From CAYMJO01 sp964391305 (GTDB taxonomy: Bacteria > Patescibacteriota > CALEFQ01): DNA of 25,913 nucleotides. A program made the position numbers and the translations under genes. The notes below the pieces were generated by a model that was not told the DNA's origin, made no database searches, and saw only the letters and a list, made by a program, of their open reading frames with translations. The stretch is taken from NCBI GenBank assembly GCA_964391305.1, contig CAYMJO010000009.1:1-25913 (forward strand). Direction: 5' to 3'. Position 1 is the stretch's first letter; each line of letters starts with the position of its first letter. This document shows, one piece after another, positions 14,918 to 21,743 of this stretch.

Positions 14918-17005
14918 TCACAATCCTATTTCCTCATCAATCTCTCGCATTGCATTCAAACTCAACTCGATAAACTCCTCAAGCCCCAAGCCAAGCTTCT
15001 CACATTCCACAATCATCTCGCGAGAAACCTTCGCCGCGAAAGACCTATCTTTGAATTTTTTCTTGACAGACTTTGCTTTCACATTAGCAAGCTTTTTATC
15101 GGGATGGACTAAGGCACTCGCAAAGATCAAGCCCGTGATGCTCTCCGCGCAAGCCACGGCGTAATCAAGTTTTTCCCTACGCTCGACTCCCTTAGCATGT
15201 TCAGAATTATGGGTCTGAATCGCCCGTATTCCCTCTGGAGGAAATCCTTTTCCTTTCAAAATCTTGGCTGTGACATTCGTGTGCTCCGAAGGGTTATCTT
15301 GCGTTTTTTCCCAATCCAAATCATGAAGAAGCCCGACTACTCCCCAAAATTCTTCATCTTCGCCTAGCTTCCTCGCCAGCGCGCGCATGATAACCTCGGT
15401 TTCTCTCGAATGCAGAATATTTTTTTCGTCCTTGAGATTCTCTTTGAGAAGCGCAAAGGCTTCGTCTCGGGTCATGGAAATTTTGACTGTTTTGCCCTTT
15501 GTTTTTTTGTTAACGCCGAAAACGGGGAAGATACTTTTCGGGTCATCATTCCTTCCTCCCTCTGGTTTCAATAATGGAAAAAACACAGATTCTCTTATAG
15601 ACTTATCTGCCAAAAACGCGAACAGCCTCTCTGACACTCCAAATCCGGCAACCGGTGGCATGCCATGCTTCAGCGCTTCAACAAAATCCTTGTCGTGCAT
15701 TTGCGCCTCGACATCGCCGGCATCTCGAAGCTTAGCTTGTTCCTCAAAACGCTTCTCTTGATCATCAGGATCGTTCAACTCGCCGTAGCCATTACCCATT
15801 TCGCTTCCGCCAATAATAACCTGAAACCTCTGAACAATCTTCGGATTTTCGGGATTTCGCTTCGCAAGCGGGGAAACCTCCACGGGATGATTTACCAAAA
15901 ACGCAGGACCGGCGATCTTCTTCCTGCAATGTTTCCAAAGTTGATCGATAAGTCTTCCCTTGCTCAATCCCTTCTCATATTTCTCGCCAAGCTCATTAAG
16001 TTTCTTCTCAATATCTTCATTCGAGCTTTTCAAGATGTCGACTTTTACAACTTTTTTGACTGTTTCAATATAGTCCACGCACCCCCAATTTTTTCCAAAA
16101 TCAATTTCGAAGCCGCGGATTTTAAATTTCAACGTTCCAAAAACTTTTTTTATAACCGCACAATACATTTTTCTGACCAACTCCATCATTTTTTCAAAAT
16201 CGGCATAAGCCCAATAGCATTCCATCATCGTATAATCCTGCAAATGTTCCGTGTCTATCCCCTCATTTCGAAAAACTCTGCCAATTTCAAAAGTCTTCTC
16301 AAATCCTGCGACCATCAAGCGCTTCTGCCAAAGTTCTCCGCAAGATATCCTAAGATACAAATCAATGTCAAGCGCATCATGATGCGTTACGAAAGGATTG
16401 GCATCGGCGCCACCCGGAGTATTTTCCAAAATCGGAGTCTCAACTTCCAAAAAATCCTTCTGTTCCAAAAATTCCCTAATCTCGTTCCAAAATTGCGATT
16501 TTTTTATAAAATTTTTCTTCAGATCCGAACTCATTAAAAGTTCCAAATACCGATGTCTGTACCTTTTTTCCTCGTCCTTCAAGCCGTGCCATTTCTCAGG
16601 TAGAGGCAGTAAAGATTTCGCAAGGATTTTGCATTCCTTGACCTCAAGCGTCTTCTCTCCCTTTTTCGTCGTAAAAAGTTTTCCAGAAGCTTGGATGTAA
16701 TCACCCGAATCAAAATTTTTCAAAAACTTATATTTTTTGTCTCCCAAAACATTTTCCTTAAACGCAATCTGGATTTTGCCAGTGCCGTCTTCTATCTGCG
16801 CAAAGGTGAGCTTGCCATGCTTTCTAAAAGTCATAATACGTCCAACCAAAACCAGCTCTTTTTCCAAGAGTTTTTCAAAATTTTTTAAAGCATCGGCATT
16901 TGTATTTGTTCTTTCGGCTTTCGAGGGATACGGATCGATGCCAGCATTTCTGATCGCCTCGAGCTTATTTCTTCTTTCCTTAAGTATATAACGTTCTTCT
17001 TCCAT
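14918..17005 (-). CDS. lysS: Lysyl-tRNA synthetase fused to an HD-domain phosphohydrolase
   Basis: Class II synthetase for tRNA-Lys with an unusual C-terminal extension; 695 residues where about 490-500 is normal. Residues 1-140 hold the helical start and the OB-fold anticodon-binding domain (LVLVGRIMTFRKHGKLTF). Residues about 150-482 hold the catalytic core: motif 2 (FEIGRVFRNEGID, 239-251), GSEMGNGYGEL (400-410) and motif 3 (GFGVSERLFAFL, Arg460), ending FFPLLKPEGG. A linker of about 28 residues leads to an HD domain (511-695) with His532, His561-Asp562 (GLLHDLDWE), His575, His599 (IQTHN) and Glu621 in AESITGLI, where I expect Asp. The linker has FPVFGVNKK. An in-frame ATG at 15475 coincides with the start of the HD domain. 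A promoter lies directly upstream. Confidence 0.93.
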   Translation of the reverse strand: MEEERYILKERRNKLEAIRNAGIDPYPSKAERTNTNADALKNFEKLLEKELVLVGRIMTFRKHGKLTFAQIEDGTGKIQIAFKENVLGDKKYKFLKNFDSGDYIQASGKLFTTKKGEKTLEVKECKILAKSLLPLPEKWHGLKDEEKRYRHRYLELLMSSDLKKNFIKKSQFWNEIREFLEQKDFLEVETPILENTPGGADANPFVTHHDALDIDLYLRISCGELWQKRLMVAGFEKTFEIGRVFRNEGIDTEHLQDYTMMECYWAYADFEKMMELVRKMYCAVIKKVFGTLKFKIRGFEIDFGKNWGCVDYIETVKKVVKVDILKSSNEDIEKKLNELGEKYEKGLSKGRLIDQLWKHCRKKIAGPAFLVNHPVEVSPLAKRNPENPKIVQRFQVIIGGSEMGNGYGELNDPDDQEKRFEEQAKLRDAGDVEAQMHDKDFVEALKHGMPPVAGFGVSERLFAFLADKSIRESVFFPLLKPEGGRNDDPKSIFPVFGVNKKTKGKTVKISMTRDEAFALLKENLKDEKNILHSRETEVIMRALARKLGEDEEFWGVVGLLHDLDWEKTQDNPSEHTNVTAKILKGKGFPPEGIRAIQTHNSEHAKGVERREKLDYAVACAESITGLIFASALVHPDKKLANVKAKSVKKKFKDRSFAAKVSREMIVECEKLGLGLEEFIELSLNAMREIDEEIGL

Positions 17006-17050
17006 TTTTATTACAAAAATACAAACAAAACCACTTTGTCCTCAAATTTT

Positions 17051-17078
17051 ATTATAACAAAACTGCCAAATTATGCAA
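17051..17078 (-). promoter_or_regulatory. Promoter of lysS
   Basis: Minus-strand TTGCAT (17073-17078), 16-nt spacer, TATAAT (17051-17056), a perfect -10 hexamer. The expected leader is about 40 nt, A/T-rich, without a Shine-Dalgarno sequence. Confidence 0.65.
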
Positions 17079-17092
17079 AAATTCATACAAAT

Positions 17093-17117
17093 AAAAAAAT
17101 CCCAATAAGATTTTTTT
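17093..17117 (-). terminator. Weak A/T terminator after greA
   Basis: AAAAAAATC (17093-17101) and GATTTTTTT (17109-17117) form a 9-bp stem with a 7-nt loop, with a U-run on the minus strand. It lies about 140 nt after greA. A second hairpin, GCTCAA/TTGAGC (17136-17154), is closer to greA but lacks a U-tract. Confidence 0.4.
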
Positions 17118-17255
17118 AAAAAAGAATATCCCTCCGCTCAAGCAACGTTTGAGCCCCCAAAAAACAGGCAATCAACAAACAGAATAATCAGAACGGTCAG
17201 AGTCAGCCTCATCCCGCTTCGCAAAATATGGCAGAGGTAGACAATTATAATATTT

Positions 17256-17720
17256 TCAAGTGATTTCAAGCACTTTATACTTTACAGACTTTCCCCTTTC
17301 GGGAAGATTAATCTCAACCTCATCTCCTAATTTGTGGCCAAGAAGCGCTTGCCCAATCGGAGACTCGTTCGAAATTTTGCCTTTTATGGGATCGGTTTCG
17401 TTTGCCCCAACAATGGTAAAAGTACTTTCACTTTCGGACCCCTTTAATTTTATAGTTGAGCCAACAGAAATGATGTCAGCCGCATTTTTCGACACATCGA
17501 TAATATCGGCACCTTTAAGCATGGTCTCGATCTCCATAATTTTGCCATTGACAATTCCCTGCTCTTCCTTGGCGGCATGATACTCGGCATTTTCTGAAAG
17601 ATCACCAAGTTCTTTTGCCTGTTTGATTTTTTCAGCAATTTCAGGAAGACGGATTTCTTTGAGTCTTTTTAATTCCTTTTTTAATTTTTTGTAGCCTTCC
17701 GGCGTTAAAACCTTTCCCAT
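17256..17720 (-). CDS. greA: Transcription elongation factor GreA
   Basis: Binds the secondary channel of RNA polymerase and stimulates cleavage of backtracked transcripts. 154 residues, typical length. The N-terminal antiparallel coiled coil (1-75) has at its tip GDLSENAEYHAAKEEQ, containing the acidic Asp and Glu residues that hold the catalytic magnesium. The C-terminal FKBP-like domain has VGANETDPIKGKISNESPIGQALLGHKLGDEVEI. Start MGKVLTPEGYKKL matches the family. It has its own promoter in a 500-nt region that otherwise holds only a hydrolase remnant, and is therefore probably expressed apart from the mre cluster. Confidence 0.96.
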   Translation of the reverse strand: MGKVLTPEGYKKLKKELKRLKEIRLPEIAEKIKQAKELGDLSENAEYHAAKEEQGIVNGKIMEIETMLKGADIIDVSKNAADIISVGSTIKLKGSESESTFTIVGANETDPIKGKISNESPIGQALLGHKLGDEVEINLPERGKSVKYKVLEIT

Positions 17721-17797
17721 CTTTTTAAAATAATTTAAAAACCTGCTCTCTACAAAATTTTCGAAAAATCAAGCAGAGCAAGTATTTTTTCATAAAA

Positions 17798-17812
17798 ATG
17801 GCCCTCGGCCAT
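17798..17812 (-). promoter_or_regulatory. Leader hairpin of greA
   Basis: ATGGCC and GGCCAT form a perfect 6-bp stem with a CTC/GAG triloop, about 10 nt after the predicted greA transcription start and 78 nt before its start codon. A mRNA 5' hairpin may stabilise the transcript. This role is inference. Confidence 0.4.
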
Positions 17813-17824
17813 GTAGTTTTCTCA

Positions 17825-17853
17825 ACTATAACAAAGTTAACAAAAAAGGTCAA
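17825..17853 (-). promoter_or_regulatory. Promoter of greA
   Basis: Minus-strand TTGACC (17848-17853) and TATAGT (17825-17830) with an ideal 17-nt spacer, the best promoter in the window. Transcription would start near 17818, giving a leader of about 98 nt. Confidence 0.7.
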
Positions 17854-17874
17854 GAATTTATCCACAGAAAACTC

Positions 17875-17922
17875 ATTTAAGGTTTTTTCTTTTAGCCAAG
17901 AAAAATAGAGAAAACCTTAAAT
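17875..17922 (-). terminator. Long hairpin ending the mre-PBP2 transcript
   Basis: ATTTAAGGTTTT (17875-17886) and AAAACCTTAAAT (17911-17922) are perfect 12-bp arms. The inner part (TTCTTTT and AAGAAAAA) can extend the stem. It lies just after the hydrolase remnant and before the greA promoter, which fits a boundary between transcripts. There is no classical U-tract after it on the minus strand. Confidence 0.4.
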
Positions 17923-17941
17923 AAGTTCACAGTAAAAGGGA

Positions 17942-18202
17942 CTAGATTACTCCCTTTTCTTTTAAGGCTTTTTTCACAGATTCAATTTCTTCAAACAAGG
18001 ATGCTTTTAGTCCCAAGTCAGATGCTAATTTAACGTTCTTTTCCAAATTATCCAGATAAATACATTCCGATGGCTCAAGACTATTCTCGAACAACACATT
18101 TCTATAAGCTCTCGGATCCTGTTTGATGAAACCTGTTTCCCATAAATAATAAACTTTGTCGAAAAATTTTAAAAAATCAAACTTACCCCTCGTTGAAATG
18201 GA
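17942..18202 (-). pseudogene. HAD-superfamily hydrolase remnant, 5'-truncated
   Basis: 86 codons are open up to a TAG stop, with no ATG, GTG or TTG before the conserved part. An in-frame TGA (18203-18205) lies just upstream. The translation contains FDFLKFFDKVYYLWETG, then IKQDPRAYRNVLFENSLEPSE, then CIYLDNLEKNVKLASDLGL. This is the HAD motif III lysine (K-x-D-P-R-x-Y) and motif IV acidic site (YLDN, then N-V-x-x-A-x-x-L-G). The nucleophile motif I (DxDxT) and the cap domain are missing. It begins only 13 nt after the PBP2 stop codon, so the missing part was lost when these two stretches were joined, or the fragment is a duplicate piece. Expression as a protein is unlikely. Confidence 0.8.
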
Positions 18203-18214
18203 TCATGCAATATT

Positions 18215-20179
18215 TTACCTAGAAAAATACCAATTCAGAACATCTCTCGCAATAATCGCAGACGCCTCCGCACCGGATCCGCCTCCTTCAACGAGAACGG
18301 CAATCGCGATTTGCGGGTCATCATACGGAGCAAAGGCGACAAACCATGAATGTTCCAGGGAATTTCCCTCAAATTGCGCCGTACCCGTCTTCGCCGCAAC
18401 GGCAACTGGCAAATCGGAGAGCGATCTTGCCGTACCACGATCGTTAATAACACTCTCACGCATCGCACGACGTATTATGTTTATATTTGATCGGTCAACA
18501 AACCCTTGGTTTAAAATCTTGGGCTCTATTTTCCTGCCATCGCCTCTCTCCTCGTTGAAGATTTCCTTAACAACATGAGGCTCATAAAGAACACCCCCAT
18601 TGGAAATAGAAGCTATGTAATTTGCAACCTGAACGGGAGAGCATAAAAAATCTCCTTGGCCGATCGAAACATTATATGTGTCTCCCAAACTCCATTTTTC
18701 ATTCTTTGTTTCACTCTTCCATTCTCTTCCCGGAACAAGTCCATTGGCTTCTCCCGGCAGATCGATACCCGCAGGCTTTCCAAAACCAAACGCATGGAGA
18801 TATTTCTCTATCTTTTCCGGTCCAAGCCCCTCAAAACCTTGATAACCGCCACCAACTTGAAAAAAATAAGGATTTGAAGAAAACGCAATAGCGGTATAAA
18901 TATTCACGGGTCCAAGCCCAGACCTATTCCAGCCATAAAAATAATATTTTATATTGGGATCATATTTATTCTCTATAACTATATGGCCGCTATCAACAAT
19001 CGTCGTATTTACATCTATAACGCCTTCCTGAAGCGCCGCCGCACCAATTGCAGGTTTTATAATAGACCCAGATGCATAAGTTCCACCTATTGCCCTATTG
19101 AAAAGTGGCTGATTCGGATCTTCTGCAAGTTTTTTATAGTCTTCTTGAGAGATTCTCTTCGCAAAAAGATTATTATCATAAGACGGAAGACTGACCAATG
19201 AAAGAACTTCCCCATTTCTAGGATCAATTGCAACCGCACTCGCCTTGCTCAACCCAGCGCCTTTCAATATATGGGCTATATTTTCAATAAACTTCGCCTG
19301 AAGTTCTTTGTCTATAGAAAGCATGATATTATCTCCACTCTTGGAATCTTTAACCGCAACTATATTTTCCTCTCTGCCACTTGCATCAACCTCAATTTCC
19401 TTAATACCATGTTCACCTTTCACATTTTCTTCATAGCTTTTTTCGATTCCGGTTTTGCCTATAATATCATTGAAATAATAATCCTGATTCTCCGTATTCT
19501 GCAACTTTTTAAATTCCTGATCGCTGATCGGTCCAGTATAGCCAATTATATTAGATAAGTTTGGATCGAAATAATTTCTTCGAGCAACGTCCTCAACCTG
19601 AAAGCCAACAACCTGATCATATTTCGACTCTATAATCAAAGCTTTGTCTCGTTCTATATTTTCCAACACTAAAAATGGCTCGTAAGATTTTTTATCCGCA
19701 GAATCAATGATTTTTCTGATCTCATCTTCAGGCCTGTCTATCAAAACGCTCAAATTTTTTATAGAAGTTTCTTGGGCATCATCTTCCCGAACGAACAAAT
19801 CGGCGGGAATCAATGTCACATTGAAGCTTGGAACATTTTCCACGAGTTGATTTCTGTTTCTATCATAAATGACACCGCGTGGAGCCCTCATCGGAAATTT
19901 CCTCACGCGATTTATCTCGGCGGCAACGCGAAATTCCTCGCCTTGAACAACTTGCATATAAGCCGTCCTCGCGACGAGAACAGCCAGAATAAAAGTCATG
20001 ATCGCATAAAGCCATTTAAGCTTTTTTCTGCCGGTGGCATCTTCTATTTTCGTTTCTTCCTCCTCCACTTCGGTGCCCTGCAAAAATCCTTCTTCCCATT
20101 CCAGATTTTTTCTATAACTCAAACTAACCTTCCTGGAAGGCTCTTTTCCATCACCTGTTTTTATTCGAAAAGGATCCAT
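18215..20179 (-). CDS. mrdA: Penicillin-binding protein 2, cell-elongation transpeptidase
   Basis: Class B PBP that cross-links peptidoglycan during rod elongation, working with MreBCD and RodA. 654 residues. A charged cytoplasmic tail (about 1-52) is followed by one membrane segment (KWLYAIMTFILAVLVARTAYM, 55-75), then the dimerisation domain starting FPMRAPRGVIYDRN. The transpeptidase has SxxK as GSIIK (Ser372, Lys375), SxN as SSN (434-436) and KTGTAQF (597-599). The surrounding YASGSIIKPA departs from the usual YPPGSTFK but keeps the catalytic Ser and Lys. The gene follows mreD across a repeat element. RodA, the usual next gene, is missing; a hydrolase remnant follows instead. Confidence 0.95.
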   Translation of the reverse strand: MDPFRIKTGDGKEPSRKVSLSYRKNLEWEEGFLQGTEVEEEETKIEDATGRKKLKWLYAIMTFILAVLVARTAYMQVVQGEEFRVAAEINRVRKFPMRAPRGVIYDRNRNQLVENVPSFNVTLIPADLFVREDDAQETSIKNLSVLIDRPEDEIRKIIDSADKKSYEPFLVLENIERDKALIIESKYDQVVGFQVEDVARRNYFDPNLSNIIGYTGPISDQEFKKLQNTENQDYYFNDIIGKTGIEKSYEENVKGEHGIKEIEVDASGREENIVAVKDSKSGDNIMLSIDKELQAKFIENIAHILKGAGLSKASAVAIDPRNGEVLSLVSLPSYDNNLFAKRISQEDYKKLAEDPNQPLFNRAIGGTYASGSIIKPAIGAAALQEGVIDVNTTIVDSGHIVIENKYDPNIKYYFYGWNRSGLGPVNIYTAIAFSSNPYFFQVGGGYQGFEGLGPEKIEKYLHAFGFGKPAGIDLPGEANGLVPGREWKSETKNEKWSLGDTYNVSIGQGDFLCSPVQVANYIASISNGGVLYEPHVVKEIFNEERGDGRKIEPKILNQGFVDRSNINIIRRAMRESVINDRGTARSLSDLPVAVAAKTGTAQFEGNSLEHSWFVAFAPYDDPQIAIAVLVEGGGSGAEASAIIARDVLNWYFSR

Positions 20180-20286
20180 GCGAAAATTTCAGAGCTCAAA
20201 ACTCAAATTTCAAAAAATGACAAATGTCAAATTTTGGGATTTAGATTTTTTTGATACTTGAACCTTGGGCTTCATCATTTGAAATT
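20180..20286. repeat. Inverted-repeat element between mreD and PBP2 gene
   Basis: Left arm AAATTTCAGAGCTCAAAAC, TCAAATTTC, AAATGACAAATGTCAAATTTT; right arm on the other strand AAATTTCAAATGATGAAGCCC, AAGGTTCAAGTATC, AAATCCCAAAATTT. Centre near 20233-20240. It supplies the tandem TGA TGA after mreD (ending NFK) and reaches to the PBP2 start. Confidence 0.75.
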
Positions 20287-20811
20287 TACGAATCTTGTTC
20301 TGTTTTCAAAATTTTCCATGAATTCTCCGAGCTTTGTCAACGCAAAATAGGCAATAAAAATCAATATTACATGATAAACAATCTGCAGCAAAGAAAAATT
20401 TGTAAGATAAGAAAAAGAAATGTCCCAAACTCCGCCCCACAGAACATGGTACAGCTTTGACAAAAGCACAAATACGAGCGAATACACAAAAGAGCCAACA
20501 ATTGTAAGAATTAAAACCGAATACATTGTAACCGTGCTGAACGATCTTTCTTCCAGCATACCGACCAATAACGCGGCAATCATCATGCTGATACTAAAAA
20601 TCCCAAAAGGCGTTGGAGAGATAGTATCGAGAAAAATCCCGCCTATGAAAGCCCATATCACGCCTTCCTTCATCCCATGAATCATCGCCCAAGCAAGGCA
20701 CGCAACCAAAACCATCTGCGGCACGATTTGCCCAACCGCAATATGTCTAACCACTGTGACTTGCATCATCGCAAGCAAAAAAAGCAATGCGACGACAATA
20801 TAGTATTTCAT
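20275..20811 (-). CDS. mreD: Rod-shape-determining protein MreD
   Basis: Polytopic inner-membrane partner of MreC in the elongasome. 178 residues with five to six hydrophobic segments covering nearly the whole length. The family segment PQMVLVACLAWAMIHG with EGVIWAFIGGIFLDTISPTPFGIFSISMM is clear; GGIFLDxxSPxPFG is the most conserved part of MreD. The identity also follows from position, between mreC and PBP2. The last residues (NFK) and stop come from the repeat element. The 73-nt gap to mreC is A/T-rich with AAAAAGT/ACTTTTT arms and no Shine-Dalgarno sequence. Confidence 0.9.
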   Translation of the reverse strand: MKYYIVVALLFLLAMMQVTVVRHIAVGQIVPQMVLVACLAWAMIHGMKEGVIWAFIGGIFLDTISPTPFGIFSISMMIAALLVGMLEERSFSTVTMYSVLILTIVGSFVYSLVFVLLSKLYHVLWGGVWDISFSYLTNFSLLQIVYHVILIFIAYFALTKLGEFMENFENRTRFVNFK

Positions 20812-20884
20812 AAAAAGTCAAAAATTAAAAGTTATTTTTTATCTTTTCCAATACAACATTTTACAAAAACTTTTTTCATAAAAA

Positions 20885-21691
20885 TTACTTAGTCCCAACA
20901 ACGACAAAAACCAACTCAAGCGTATCGAAATCCACCGCTGGCTTTATACGCGCTTCTTTGAAAAGTGCGTTGCTGGATTTTTTAAGCTCGTAGACCTCGC
21001 CAATGACAAGACCCTCTGGATATATCCCGCCAAGACCCGAAGTCACGATAGTATTGCCCTTATTGATATCCTCGTTTTGCGGGACGGATTCCATAATTAA
21101 GCCTATCCCATGTTCTCCCTTCACAATGCCCGTCGCACGGGAATCCTGAACGACGGCATTTACAACGCTTCTCTTATCAACGATAAATAGCACATTTGAA
21201 GTTGTTTCGAAAACCTCGGTAACACGGCCGACCAAAAGACCCGAAGAAATGATGACGGGCATGTCATTTTCAATTCCCCTGTCTCTTCCAACATTAATCT
21301 CGATTTTCCTGACGCCTGGATCCGGATTGTAGCCAATAATTGCCGCGGGGACAGTATCGAGATTATGCTCATACTGAAAGCCTATTTCATCACGCAAAAT
21401 CTCATTCTCATGTTGCATCTCCTTCAGTTTCGCATTTTCAGAACGAAGATTATTTACTTCTTGTTGCAGTTTGGTATTTTTTTCATCCATCTCGCCAATG
21501 CTTCCCAAAAAATTAAAAAAACCGGCGACGCCATTGCCAGTCTTAACGAAACCTCTTTGAACAGGACTAAAGACCGTTCTTGCAAAACTCACAACTGGAC
21601 GCAAGACACCAATTCCGTAAAGTATAAAAAATAAGAATACTATAATCAACAGAACGATAATTAGGTAAAATTTTGAACGGAAGTAAGGCAT
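20885..21691 (-). CDS. mreC: Cell-shape protein MreC
   Basis: Bitopic membrane protein that forms an outer scaffold and activates PBP2. From ATG 21691 it has 268 residues. The open frame runs 29 codons further upstream, into mreB, but those codons encode the inverted repeat and mreB's end and do not fit the family. MPYFRSKFYLIIVLLIIVFLFFILYG is a short tail plus membrane segment (8-28). A coiled coil spans about 68-105 (ENTKLQQEVNNLRSENAKLKE). The beta-barrel domain has AAIIGYNPDPGVRKIEINVGRDRGI, MPVIISSGLLVGRVTEV and the end TIVTSGLGGIYPEGLVIGEV, which are typical. Co-directional with mreB (52-nt gap) and mreD. Confidence 0.94.
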   Translation of the reverse strand: MPYFRSKFYLIIVLLIIVFLFFILYGIGVLRPVVSFARTVFSPVQRGFVKTGNGVAGFFNFLGSIGEMDEKNTKLQQEVNNLRSENAKLKEMQHENEILRDEIGFQYEHNLDTVPAAIIGYNPDPGVRKIEINVGRDRGIENDMPVIISSGLLVGRVTEVFETTSNVLFIVDKRSVVNAVVQDSRATGIVKGEHGIGLIMESVPQNEDINKGNTIVTSGLGGIYPEGLVIGEVYELKKSSNALFKEARIKPAVDFDTLELVFVVVGTK

Positions 21692-21710
21692 TTTTGAATT
21701 TAAAAACTCG

Positions 21711-21742
21711 AAATTCGATCCCGCCGCGGCGGAATCGAATTT
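21711..21742 (-). promoter_or_regulatory. Strong hairpin between mreB and mreC
   Basis: AAATTCGAT plus CCGCCGCGGCGG plus ATCGAATTT form a 32-nt inverted repeat with one mismatch that becomes a G-U pair in the minus-strand RNA. It starts two bases after the mreB TGA and is followed by TTTCGAGTTTTT. It could act as a partial terminator or as an mRNA 3' protector. Confidence 0.6.
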
Positions 21743-21743
21743 A

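Noticed and set aside
17120..17255. Possible small RNA between greA and lysS, because of a hairpin and GC-richer stretch
   Set aside because: No promoter of its own or conserved RNA pattern that I can recognise; it is equally well explained as untranslated tail of greA.
17858..17866. TTATCCACA, a perfect DnaA-box sequence upstream of greA, and a TTTTCCACA-like site (1595-1603) near dnaB
   Set aside because: Single sites, no cluster, no AT-rich unwinding element and no dnaA/dnaN nearby. Relaxed matches are expected about once or twice by chance in a window of this size, so I do not call a replication origin.
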